Source: an uncultured Porphyromonadaceae bacterium | GTDB lineage: Bacteria > Bacteroidota > Bacteroidia > Bacteroidales > Muribaculaceae | DNA length: 35,327 nt | Direction of reading: 5' to 3' | NCBI GenBank assembly: GCA_902491625.1 | Contig: CABUIO010000024.1 | Span: 1 to 35,327, forward strand | Shown: positions 1 through 7,526 of the stretch, one piece after another | Layout of the letters: the number at the start of each line of letters is the position of its first letter | How positions within the stretch are numbered: the stretch's first letter is position 1 | Notes under the pieces: model-generated | Database searches by the model: none | The model's input: the letters and a program-made list of their open reading frames with translations, nothing else | What the model was told of the DNA's origin: nothing | Made by a program: the position numbers and the translations under genes

Positions 1-40
1 TTAATCATAAAATACACCACCCTGTCATTAACAATGATTA

Positions 41-195
41 TTAAACAACCTCTAAATGTTAGCCTTGCCTCGTCTGCTTTTTGCCAAAAACCTTTCGCGT
101 CTTAGTCACATAGCCCGCTATGCTCCTGCGACTTAAAAGGTTTTTGCCTAAAAATCAGACGCCCCAAATTTAACGTTGATTTTTAAACAACCTCT
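41..195 (-). repeat. Dispersed hairpin repeat (CATAGCGGGCTATG family), copy 1
   Basis: A 13-bp direct repeat, TTAAACAACCTCT, bounds this element at 41-53 and 183-195. Inside is a long imperfect hairpin: CGTCTGCTTTTTGCC and CCAAAAACCTTT on one side pair with AAAGGTTTTTG and ATCAGACG on the other, around a central CATAGCCCGCTATG (110-123). A near-identical copy lies at about 9680-9826 and a diverged, oppositely oriented copy at about 9487-9615. The right boundary repeat runs into the stop codon of the neighbouring gene at 195-197. No open reading frame of substance lies in it. Confidence 0.8.
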
Positions 196-515
196 TAGTT
201 TTTAGAACGGCGTTTCTCCTTGAATTTCTTAATGAACTTGAAGGCCTCCAGACCTACGGACGCGACTTTGAGTGCTGCACCGACTTTGCCGGAGGAGACT
301 GCGGAAGCACCTTTGGAGCCGAAGGAGAATATCTTGCCCATCGTGCCGCTGCTCGTCGAACGTTTCAGCTCGTCGACAGAATGCTTCATACTGTCTTTCA
401 GGGCGTCGCGTTTGAGCTGAAGCATAGCGCGGCGAATCTTCACCTCTTTGTAGCCGAAGCCGTTGAAATCCTCGGGAATCTCAAGATAGCTGTTTGTTTT
501 TTTCTTCTTTTTCAT
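195..515 (-). CDS. Small basic hypothetical protein (106 aa)
   Basis: I do not recognise a named family. The ATG at 515 gives a 106-residue, Lys/Arg-rich protein starting with a poly-Lys stretch and ending in a basic tail (FKEKRRSKN); a longer in-frame extension upstream would run back into the preceding gene and looks unnatural. The middle is Gly/Ser/Ala-rich (about residues 60-85, SFGSKGASAVSSGK), reminiscent of a short amphipathic or membrane-associating stretch. It is the last gene of a minus-strand cluster after two YtxH proteins and a holin-like membrane protein, 37 nt downstream of the latter, so it is probably co-transcribed and envelope-related. Its stop codon overlaps the edge of the dispersed hairpin repeat. 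Confidence 0.75.
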   Translation of the reverse strand: MKKKKKTNSYLEIPEDFNGFGYKEVKIRRAMLQLKRDALKDSMKHSVDELKRSTSSGTMGKIFSFGSKGASAVSSGKVGAALKVASVGLEAFKFIKKFKEKRRSKN

Positions 516-552
516 AGCTGTATGGGGATAATTGAGTGGTGAAGAATCTATA

Positions 553-927
553 TTACTCCGAAAGGTCGGGATCATCGGCATCCTTCTTCTTGAAGAGCGC
601 CTGAGTGATCGCCTTCGACAACGGATTCATGATGAGCGGACGGCGCAGCAGATAGACAAACAGCAGGAAGAGCAGGAACGCTCCGGCGGTGCAGAGGTAT
701 GCTGCCCATGCAGGCAGGAAGAGGGAGAGGAACTGAGCCAGCGCAAACGACATCAGCAATGCGATGAACCACATGGTCACGACGCAGAGGGCGCCGAGCA
801 CGATGATTGTAGCTATCTTGACGACCTTCTCCGCAACGGTGAGCTTGACATAGTCGGTCTCGACCTTCACGTAGTTCATGAAGTCGTCCTTGAGCCTGAG
901 GATGTTATTGATTAATTCGTTCAGCAT
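553..927 (-). CDS. Phage-holin-superfamily-like membrane protein (124 aa)
   Basis: The protein resembles the small 'phage holin family' (Phage_holin_3_6/DUF1469-like) proteins that are common next to YtxH genes. An N-terminal amphipathic part (MLNELINNILRLKDDFMNY, then VETDYVKLTVAEKV) is followed by two hydrophobic spans, roughly residues 38-62 and 68-95, and a charged C-terminus ending DADDPDLSE. I chose ATG 927 because the 25 extra upstream residues are Pro/Arg-rich and unlike the family. Despite the family name it is chromosomal and there are no phage genes nearby, so a lytic role is not implied; membrane organisation or stress response is more likely. Function is inferred only from fold and neighbours. 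Confidence 0.85.
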   Translation of the reverse strand: MLNELINNILRLKDDFMNYVKVETDYVKLTVAEKVVKIATIIVLGALCVVTMWFIALLMSFALAQFLSLFLPAWAAYLCTAGAFLLFLLFVYLLRRPLIMNPLSKAITQALFKKKDADDPDLSE

Positions 928-1051
928 ATAGTTATAGTAGTTGAGAGTGTGTTTGATAAGAGGTGGCTCGCCTCTGCGCGGGAGCGGCAGGAATGTCGGC
1001 AACCCCGGCCATCAATGCAGACGCCGAGGTTGCGACATTGGCATCACATTT

Positions 1052-1246
1052 TTATTTCTCTGTAATTCCGGCAAGCTCGGCCACGAGGTCGTCAACCTCC
1101 TCGTCGCTGATCTTCACGCCCTTCTTCTTGAGAAGGCTTTTCAGTTTCTTGCGGGTCTCGTTGCCGTCGGCGGGAGCGAAAAGGATAGCTGCGGCAGCTC
1201 CTACGAGTGCGCCGCCGAGAAAAGCATATAAAAGTCCTGTTTTCAT
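1052..1246 (-). CDS. YtxH domain-containing protein (64 aa)
   Basis: This is a short protein with the YtxH pattern: an N-terminal Gly/Ala-rich transmembrane segment (residues 4-23, LLYAFLGGALVGAAAAILFA), the motif FAPADGNETRKKL, and a charged helical tail. YtxH proteins are small membrane proteins often linked to general stress responses in other bacteria; their biochemical role is not settled. It lies 21 nt downstream of a second YtxH gene and upstream of the holin-like gene, so the four genes probably form one transcript. Length is typical of the short Bacteroidales versions. Confidence 0.88.
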   Translation of the reverse strand: MKTGLLYAFLGGALVGAAAAILFAPADGNETRKKLKSLLKKKGVKISDEEVDDLVAELAGITEK

Positions 1247-1267
1247 AATCTTGTCAGATGCTTGTTA

Positions 1268-1474
1268 TTATAGTTTGTCGTCGATTTCTTCCTCAATGTC
1301 GGATGCGAGCTGTTCCAGCTTGTTTTTCTTCTTGAGGCAGCATGCTTTCTTGCGCACGCACTTTGCGATATCCTCGCGGGTTTCGCTACCCTTCTTGGGA
1401 GCGAGGAGAAGGCCTACGGTAGCTCCGGCGATAGCGCCGCCTACGACTGCCATGATCACATGAATAGGTTTCAT
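1268..1474 (-). CDS. YtxH domain-containing protein (68 aa)
   Basis: The protein has an N-terminal hydrophobic Gly/Ala-rich helix (residues 6-25) followed by LLLAPKKGSETREDI, the YtxH signature. Residues 40-52 carry a basic, Cys-containing patch (KKACCLKKKNK), which the paralogue downstream lacks. The C-terminus is acidic (DIEEEIDDKL). It is the first gene of the minus-strand cluster, divergent from uvrA across a roughly 100-160-bp gap depending on the uvrA start. I saw no perfect TAnnTTTG box for this cluster in that gap. Confidence 0.88.
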   Translation of the reverse strand: MKPIHVIMAVVGGAIAGATVGLLLAPKKGSETREDIAKCVRKKACCLKKKNKLEQLASDIEEEIDDKL

Positions 1475-1633
1475 AATCTATATTGTTTTAATGTTGTTGT
1501 TTTCTGATTGTTTCAATAATTTAACATTCGAGGGGAGCCATTTGTTTAGAGGTTGCGATAAAAAAGTGTGATGGCTGATTCCGCCGCAGACACCGACACA
1601 ATTTTTGTGCCGAAACAGAGTTTATATATAGAT

Positions 1634-4441
1634 ATGCCTGACAAGAACAACATACAAGTGAAAGGCGCCCGCGTCAACAATCTCAAGAACATCGACGTCG
1701 AGGTGCCTCGCAACAAATTCATAGTAATCACCGGAGTCAGCGGCTCCGGCAAGTCGTCGCTCGCTTTCGACACGCTCTATGCCGAGGGTCAGCGCCGCTA
1801 CGTGGAAAGTCTCTCGGCCTATGCCCGCCAGTTCCTGGGCAGGATGCAGAAGCCGGAGTGCGACTACATCAAGGGACTTCCCCCGGCCATCGCCATCGAG
1901 CAGAAGGTCAACACACGCAATCCCCGAAGCACTGTCGGCACGGCCACCGAGATCTACGACTATCTCCGTATGCTCTATGCCCGCGTGGGCAAGACGATCT
2001 CCCCCGTGAGCGGCAGGGAGGTGCGCAAGGAGTCGGTCGACAACATCGTCGACTCCATCGCCGCCATGCCCGCCGACACCCGCATCGCCGTGCTCGCTCC
2101 CGTCCGTCTGCCCGAGGGACGCACCTTCGCCCAGCAGCTCGACATCTTTATCAAGGAGGGATACTCCCGCATGGAGCACGACGGCGAATTCATCGACATC
2201 ACGGACCTTCTCGAAAGTAAGACACCCGAAAAAGCCGACGGCTACCGTCTGCTTATCGACCGCCTCTCCGTGAGCGCCGACCGCGACGAGATGAGCCGCC
2301 TCGCCGACTCCATCGAGACAGCATATTTCGAAGGCCACGACGAGTGCATCATCAAGGTCTGGAAAGGACATGATGTATCCGAGATGAGTTTCTCGAAGCG
2401 TTTCAGCGCCGACGGCATCGAATTCCGCGAACCCACAGACCTGATGTTCAACTTCAACAACCCTTACGGCGCGTGTCCGACATGCGAGGGCTTCGGCAAG
2501 GTGCTCGGCATCGACGAGAACCTCGTGGTGCCCGACAAGACCCTCTGCATCTGGGAAGACGCCGTGCAGTGCTTCCGCGGCGAAAAGATGGGCGAGATGA
2601 AGAAGGAACTCGTCAGGGTCGCCGGACGCTACAATTTCCCGATACACACCCCCTACTGCGAGCTGACGAAGGAGCAGCTCGATTTCCTCTGGCACGGCAA
2701 AGGCCCCTGGCCCGGCATCGACGGATTCTTCCGCTGGGTCGACGAGAACCAGTATAAGATCCAGTACCGTGTCCTTAAGGCGCGTTACCGTGGCAAGACG
2801 GAGTGTCCCACGTGCAAGGGATCGCGTCTGCGTCCCGACGTGGAATATATTAAGGTGGGAGGACGCAGCATCACCGAGCTTGTGCGCATGTCGATCGCGG
2901 ACCTCGCCGGATTCTTCTCCACGCTGACGCTCGACGCCTCCGACGAGAAGATCGCGCAGCGCCTCCTCACCGAGATCCGCAACCGACTCGCCTTCATGGT
3001 CAACGTAGGCCTGGGCTACCTCACCCTCGACCGCCTATCCAACACCCTGAGCGGCGGCGAGAGCCAGCGCATCAACCTCGCCACCTCACTCGGATCGAGC
3101 CTCGTCGGCTCGCTCTACATCCTCGACGAACCCTCCATCGGTCTCCACTCCCGCGACACCGACCGCCTCATCGCCGTGCTGCGCAATCTTCAGGCGCTCG
3201 GCAACACCGTGGTAGTGGTGGAACACGACGAAGAAATCATGCGCGAGGCCGACTACATCATCGACATCGGCCGCGATGCAGGACGCCTCGGCGGCAACGT
3301 GGTCTTCGCCGGAGACATGAAGAAGGCTCTGGAGGAGGACACCGCAGCCACCGAGTCCTACACCATCGACTACCTCACCGGACGCCGCGAGATCGACTAC
3401 TCTCCGCAAAGACTGCCGTGGAAGAAGTTCATAGAGGTGAAGGGCGCCATGCAGAACAACCTCAAGAACATCGACGTGCGCTTCCCCTTGGGCGTGATGA
3501 CTGTAGTCACCGGCGTCAGCGGATCGGGCAAGTCCACGCTCGTGCGCGACATCCTCTACAGGGCGCTGCTGCGTCATTTCGACATTGCCTCCGACAAGCC
3601 CGGAGCACACAAGAAGCTCTCCGGGGACCTCTCGTCCATCTCCCACGTGGAGTTCGTGGACCAGAATTCGATCGGCACCTCCTCACGCTCCAACCCGGCC
3701 ACATACCTCAAGGCATACGACGAGATACGCGCCCTCTACGCCTCCATGCAGGCATCCAGGCAGATGGGATTCACCCCCGCCTACTTCTCCTTCAACACCC
3801 CCGGAGGACGCTGCGAGGAGTGCAAGGGTGAGGGCTATGTGACCATCCCCATGCAGTTCATGGCCGACATCCGCGTGGTCTGCGACGAATGCCACGGCAA
3901 GCGCTTCAAGCAGGATGTCCTGGAGGTGGAATACCGCGGACGCAACATCGCCGACGTACTCGACATGACCGTCAGCGAGGCCATCGAATTCTTCGGCGAG
4001 GACAGTTCCGCCGTCAACCGCCGCATCGTCCGCCGACTACGGCCGCTCCGGGATGTAGGCCTGGGATATATCAAGCTCGGGCAGTCAAGCTCCACCCTTT
4101 CCGGCGGCGAGAACCAGCGCGTGAAGCTCGCCAGCTACCTCGCGCAGGAGCATCCCGAGCCTACGCTCTTCATCTTCGACGAGCCGACCACCGGTCTCCA
4201 TTTCCACGACATCTCCACGCTTCTCGGCTCCCTGCGCCGACTCATCGACAAAGGCCACACGGTGCTCATCATCGAGCATAACCTCGACGTCATCAAATCC
4301 GCCGACTGGATCATCGACATAGGCCCCGAGGGGGGCGACAAGGGTGGAGAGATTGTAGTCTGCGGCACTCCCGAGCAGGTGGCCGCCGACAGCGATTCCG
4401 TGACCGGACATTTCCTCAGACCCAAACTCACCAAGTCATGA
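1634..4441 (+). CDS. uvrA: Excinuclease ABC subunit A
   Basis: UvrA is the damage-sensing ATPase of nucleotide excision repair; it forms a dimer, scans DNA with UvrB and hands the lesion over for cutting by UvrC. Two ABC ATPase modules are clear: Walker A GVSGSGKSS near the N-terminus and GVSGSGKST in the second half, with signatures LSGGESQR and LSGGENQR, each followed by an LDEPSIGLH or FDEPTTGLH Walker B. Cysteine pairs CPTC (twice) and CEEC/CDEC form the zinc modules. I chose ATG 1634 (935 aa) because MPDKNNIQVKGARVNNLKN aligns with the E. coli N-terminus; in-frame starts at 1568 (GTG) and 1571 (ATG) would add about 22 polar residues. Its last codons overlap the next gene by ATGA. An identical copy lies at 30887-33694. 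Confidence 0.97.
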   Translation: MPDKNNIQVKGARVNNLKNIDVEVPRNKFIVITGVSGSGKSSLAFDTLYAEGQRRYVESLSAYARQFLGRMQKPECDYIKGLPPAIAIEQKVNTRNPRSTVGTATEIYDYLRMLYARVGKTISPVSGREVRKESVDNIVDSIAAMPADTRIAVLAPVRLPEGRTFAQQLDIFIKEGYSRMEHDGEFIDITDLLESKTPEKADGYRLLIDRLSVSADRDEMSRLADSIETAYFEGHDECIIKVWKGHDVSEMSFSKRFSADGIEFREPTDLMFNFNNPYGACPTCEGFGKVLGIDENLVVPDKTLCIWEDAVQCFRGEKMGEMKKELVRVAGRYNFPIHTPYCELTKEQLDFLWHGKGPWPGIDGFFRWVDENQYKIQYRVLKARYRGKTECPTCKGSRLRPDVEYIKVGGRSITELVRMSIADLAGFFSTLTLDASDEKIAQRLLTEIRNRLAFMVNVGLGYLTLDRLSNTLSGGESQRINLATSLGSSLVGSLYILDEPSIGLHSRDTDRLIAVLRNLQALGNTVVVVEHDEEIMREADYIIDIGRDAGRLGGNVVFAGDMKKALEEDTAATESYTIDYLTGRREIDYSPQRLPWKKFIEVKGAMQNNLKNIDVRFPLGVMTVVTGVSGSGKSTLVRDILYRALLRHFDIASDKPGAHKKLSGDLSSISHVEFVDQNSIGTSSRSNPATYLKAYDEIRALYASMQASRQMGFTPAYFSFNTPGGRCEECKGEGYVTIPMQFMADIRVVCDECHGKRFKQDVLEVEYRGRNIADVLDMTVSEAIEFFGEDSSAVNRRIVRRLRPLRDVGLGYIKLGQSSSTLSGGENQRVKLASYLAQEHPEPTLFIFDEPTTGLHFHDISTLLGSLRRLIDKGHTVLIIEHNLDVIKSADWIIDIGPEGGDKGGEIVVCGTPEQVAADSDSVTGHFLRPKLTKS

Positions 4442-4830
4442 AGACTGCACTCATCACACCCGCGCTCCTGCTTCTCCTCACCGCACTACCCTCCTGCGGC
4501 GAGACCGGAGAGACCGACACGCAGGACAACGACGCCCGGCGCCTCTATCAGGATCTGCGCGCCGTATACCGCCTCTATGCAGATTCCCTCGCCGCCGTCT
4601 CCGACACAGCCGACATCGACTCCATGATCATGCGCCTTGACGACCGCGTCCGCAAGATATACGCCCTCTACCCCGCCGACCTCGACATCCACATCCCCGA
4701 AGCCGAGAACGACAGCCTCTGGGCCACCGTCAGCCGCATCGCCGAAAAGCGCAACCGCGTGCGCCACGCCCTTCCGGCCGACACGATTCCCGCCGACACC
4801 GTGCCCGAAGCAGCTCCCGAAACGGAGTAG
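4438..4830 (+). CDS. Small predicted lipoprotein (130 aa)
   Basis: The start overlaps the uvrA stop (ATGA), indicating translational coupling. Residues 1-19 form a lipoprotein signal peptide with the lipobox LPSC and Cys at 20, followed by an acidic Gly/Thr linker. The remainder is predicted to be helical and charged, with two similar segments (RLYQDLRAVYRLYADSLAAV and MRLDDRVRKIYALYPADLDI), and ends in a Pro/Ala/Glu/Thr-rich tail (DTIPADTVPEAAPETE). I recognise no named domain. It is probably anchored to a periplasmic or outer membrane face; its link to uvrA is positional only. Confidence 0.82.
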   Translation: MKTALITPALLLLLTALPSCGETGETDTQDNDARRLYQDLRAVYRLYADSLAAVSDTADIDSMIMRLDDRVRKIYALYPADLDIHIPEAENDSLWATVSRIAEKRNRVRHALPADTIPADTVPEAAPETE

Positions 4831-4832
4831 TA

Positions 4833-4863
4833 TTGGAAGTCTGCGGGAAATTTACTAATTTCG
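4833..4863 (+). promoter_or_regulatory. Candidate promoter for the flavodiiron gene
   Basis: TTG at 4833-4835 and TAATTTCG at 4856-4863 are 20 nt apart, matching the Bacteroidota TTG/TAnnTTTG pattern with one mismatch in the second box. The ATG follows 26 nt later. It lies directly after the stop of the lipoprotein gene, so the flavodiiron gene may be transcribed independently of uvrA. Confidence 0.5.
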
Positions 4864-4889
4864 CCGTTGCTAAGAAACACATAACCGCC

Positions 4890-6080
4890 ATGAATGTAAA
4901 GCAGATATCCGGCCGCGTCAGATATGTCGGCGTCGACGACCGCGTCACCACACACTTCGAAGGCCTCTGGAACCTCCCCAAAGGCGTGAGCTACAACTCA
5001 TATATAGTGGAGGGTGCCGACGCCGCCGCGCTCATCGACACCGTGGCAGTGGCCGAGATGCCCGAACTTATCGACAACATCGAGCGTCTCGCCGTCGAGC
5101 CGCGCTATCTCATCGTCAACCATATGGAGCCCGACCACAGCGGATCCATCCCTGCGATTGTGAGCCGCTATCCCTCGCTGCGCATCGTTGCCGACAAACC
5201 GGCCATCAACATGATCAAGGGGTTCTACCGCCTCGACAATCCCGACCTCTTCATCGAGGTCAAGGAGGGCGACACTCTCGATCTCGGAGGCGGCGCGGTG
5301 CTTACATTCTACATGACACCGATGGTTCACTGGCCCGAGACCATGATGACATATCTCGCCGCAGAATCCACCCTCTTCTCCGGCGACGCCTTCGGCACTT
5401 TCGGCGCCCTCAACGGCAGCCCGCTCGACTCCGACTGCGCCCTTGAGGACTACGAGCCTGAGATGCGCCGCTACTACGCCGCCATCGTGGGCAAATACTC
5501 TCCCTTCGTGCAGAAAGCCCTCGCCAAGCTTGCCGGACTCACGGTCAAGCGCATCTGCTCCACACACGGCCCGGTCTGGGAACGTCATGCCGCCGAGGTC
5601 GTCGGCCTCTACGACGCCATGAGCCGCCAGAAGGCCGAAGACGGCGTAGTCATTGTCTACGGATCCATGTACGGCAACACCGCCCGCATGGCCGTGCGAT
5701 TCGCCACCATGCTCTCCGACCGGGGAGTCAAGGTAGAGCGCATCTTCAACGCCGGAGAGACCGAACTCAGCTTCATCCTCGCCGACGTCTGGCGCTACAA
5801 GGGTCTCGTCATCGCCTCTCCCACCTACAGCATGGAGATCTTCCCTCCCGTCGAGGCGTTCATCCGCGCCCTTGAGACACGAAGCGTGACCGGAAAGACA
5901 GTGGCCGCTCTCGGATCCTACGCCTGGGCACCCAAAGTGGCCGCCGGCCGCATAGAGGAGCGTATGCAGGCGCTCGGACTCGACGTCGTCGGCAACGTGG
6001 CGATGCCCATGTCGCTCAACCCCGCCACCGAACAGCAGCTCAGCGCCCTCGCCGATGCATTTGCCGAAAAGATGAAATAA
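4890..6080 (+). CDS. Flavodiiron protein (A-type flavoprotein)
   Basis: This 396-aa protein reduces O2 or NO to water or N2O and protects anaerobes from oxygen and nitrosative stress. The N-terminal metallo-beta-lactamase-like half carries the expected diiron ligands: H78, E80 and D82 in HMEPDH, H147 in MVHWPE, D166 in FSGDAFG and H226 in CSTHGP. The C-terminal flavodoxin domain begins near residue 251 with the FMN loop YGSMYGNTA. Start ATG 4890 fits the family N-terminus and sits below a promoter-like sequence; the upstream in-frame extension is not homologous. No rubredoxin domain is fused, so electrons presumably come from a separate rubredoxin or other donor. It is followed after 4 nt by the glycosylase-like gene. 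Confidence 0.95.
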   Translation: MNVKQISGRVRYVGVDDRVTTHFEGLWNLPKGVSYNSYIVEGADAAALIDTVAVAEMPELIDNIERLAVEPRYLIVNHMEPDHSGSIPAIVSRYPSLRIVADKPAINMIKGFYRLDNPDLFIEVKEGDTLDLGGGAVLTFYMTPMVHWPETMMTYLAAESTLFSGDAFGTFGALNGSPLDSDCALEDYEPEMRRYYAAIVGKYSPFVQKALAKLAGLTVKRICSTHGPVWERHAAEVVGLYDAMSRQKAEDGVVIVYGSMYGNTARMAVRFATMLSDRGVKVERIFNAGETELSFILADVWRYKGLVIASPTYSMEIFPPVEAFIRALETRSVTGKTVAALGSYAWAPKVAAGRIEERMQALGLDVVGNVAMPMSLNPATEQQLSALADAFAEKMK

Positions 6081-6084
6081 CCTC

Positions 6085-6678
6085 ATGGACGCAGAACTCT
6101 CCTCCGACATCCTCCCCATCGAGACACATCCCTGGCCACCTTTCATCCCCCACGACGCAAGGGTGCTCATAATGGGCACATTCCCTCCCGGTCAGCACCG
6201 CTGGAGCATGGATTTCTACTACCCCAACCGCACCAACGATTTCTGGTACATGATGGGACTCATCTATTTCGGCGACCGCAACGCACTGCTGCGTCCCGGC
6301 ACCCGCGACTTCGACCTCGACGCCATCAAGCGGCTGCTGGAGGACCGAGGCATAGCCCTCAACGACACCGGCCGCAAGATCCGCCGCCTGAAAGGGAACG
6401 CATCCGACAAGTTTCTGGAGATCATAGAGCCGGTGCCGCTGCGTCAGCTCCTTGCGCAGATGCCGCACTGCCACACCATCGCCACCACCGGCGAGAAAGC
6501 TGCCGGGGTGATAGCGTCGCTCACCGACGCCGAAATACCCAAGCTCGGCACCATGACACGCTCCGACGACGGCCTCTCCATCTGGCGTATGCCTTCCACC
6601 TCCCGCGCTTACCCCCTGCGACTGGAGAAGAAAGCCGAACACTACGCCGCCATGCTCCGTTCCGCCGGAGCCTTGTAG
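6085..6678 (+). CDS. Uracil-DNA glycosylase superfamily protein
   Basis: The 197-aa protein has the superfamily landmarks: a first motif GTFPPGQHRWSMDFYYPNRTNDFW, containing the GxxP turn and the Asn-Asp-Phe-Trp segment typical of the branch that excises hypoxanthine or mismatched bases, and a second motif MPSTSRAYPL near residue 174 in place of the HPS-type loop. This resembles the DNA-deoxyinosine glycosylase (family 6) or MUG-like groups rather than classical Ung. Substrate cannot be fixed from sequence. It begins 4 nt after the flavodiiron gene, so the two are probably one operon, and a strong hairpin follows about 100 nt after its stop. Confidence 0.85.
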   Translation: MDAELSSDILPIETHPWPPFIPHDARVLIMGTFPPGQHRWSMDFYYPNRTNDFWYMMGLIYFGDRNALLRPGTRDFDLDAIKRLLEDRGIALNDTGRKIRRLKGNASDKFLEIIEPVPLRQLLAQMPHCHTIATTGEKAAGVIASLTDAEIPKLGTMTRSDDGLSIWRMPSTSRAYPLRLEKKAEHYAAMLRSAGAL

Positions 6679-6774
6679 CTTCTCTGCATAATCATCCCCT
6701 CGGATTAAATTATTCACCGCTATTCTCGCAATTCAATGGTAAGTGCTTTTTTTCAATGTGTTGACTCCTCCATT

Positions 6775-6820
6775 CAGATTATTCACTTTCCGGGAGGGGT
6801 ACCGTCAAGTGAATAATCTG
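6775..6820 (+). terminator. Hairpin downstream of the glycosylase gene
   Basis: CAGATTATTCACTT (6775-6788) pairs perfectly with AAGTGAATAATCTG (6807-6820) around an 18-nt loop. It lies about 100 nt after the stop codon. There is no following T-run, so a bidirectional or 3'-end-stabilising role is as likely as intrinsic termination. Confidence 0.45.
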
Positions 6821-6846
6821 CCTTAAGGAACAGAGCCAAGTCCTGA

Positions 6847-7183
6847 CGTAGGGCTGCACCATGGTGCAGCCGCCACACCGCAATAATCTTATTGGCAAGG
6901 GGATACAAACGATATAAGGCCTGTAAGGCCGAAACAATAATAGCCCGGCAGCGTAAGCTCCGGGATGGAGGACATGGCGATGAAAACAAGGTCTGTAAGA
7001 CCGACACAAAAGCTACATTTGATCGCTCCTACAGAGCTTGTCATATTCTCTTGTAAACATTCCCGGAGCTTGACCGCTCCGGGCTAATGTCGCATCGGCC
7101 TTACAGGCCTTTAACATCGTACGACACAAATCATTGCGTAACAGCGTCTGCTCCATGAAGTAGCCCTACGTTCGGGTGCAGTC
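6847..7183. repeat. Nested-palindrome element, copy 1
   Basis: The element starts with CGTAGGGCTGCACCATGGTGCAGCC and ends with CCCTACGTTCGGGTGCAG, so its ends are inverted. Inside is a string of small hairpins, in order: GGCC-TGTAA-GGCC, CCCGGcAGC-GTAA-GCTCCGGG, GGTC-TGTAA-GACC, then on the other half GCTC-CTACA-GAGC, CCCGGAGC-loop-GCTCCGGG and GGCC-TTACA-GGCC. The second half is a diverged reverse complement of the first, so the whole is one large imperfect palindrome. Copy 2 (7527-7860) has the same order with scattered differences. Confidence 0.85.
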
Positions 7184-7346
7184 GCCATACCACACGACAA
7201 TGTCACGACGGAGCGGCGGGGTGAATTATTCACCGGTGGTTAACCCTCCCCCCTGAATGAATAATTTGAATCAGGGTATTATACCACTGTAAACGTGTAC
7301 GTTAGCTCTGAATATCGTGAATAATCGTGAATACCGGAGTTTGGGC

Positions 7347-7377
7347 TTGACTTCTGCGTAAATATTTCGTATCTTTG
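7347..7377 (+). promoter_or_regulatory. Perfect-consensus promoter inside the repeat region
   Basis: TTG at 7347-7349 and TATCTTTG at 7370-7377 are separated by 20 nt, an exact match to the Bacteroidota pattern. Downstream is an AT-rich stretch, an ATG at 7435 opening a 43-codon frame that runs into the nested-palindrome element, and no real gene on the plus strand. It may drive a non-coding RNA or be a remnant of a lost gene. Confidence 0.55.
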
Positions 7378-7526
7378 CGGCGTACTATCTTCGCGTTACT
7401 TCACATCTATACTATATATAATATATAATAAGATATGAAGAGGGGGAGCCTATGTCATTTCCGGCTATACGCCGTAAACGCCACATTCCCGCAACGTTGC
7501 CACCGTCCTAAAATGGCACTGTCGAA

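Noticed and set aside
553..927. Prophage, from the holin-like gene
   Set aside because: No other phage genes nearby; this holin-superfamily protein is a regular chromosomal neighbour of YtxH genes.
4998..6179. 393-aa frame antisense to the flavodiiron gene (mirror 29149-30330)
   Set aside because: Shadow of a confidently identified gene; low-complexity His/Gly/Val-rich composition.
6779..7009. Overlapping ~75-aa open frames in nested-palindrome copy 1 (and mirror 28319-28549)
   Set aside because: They consist only of the hairpin repeats (peptides like SYRPCFH, FRPYRPY from TGTAA-loop stems), occur in two frames at once, and have no promoter or start context. They are by-products of the repeat.
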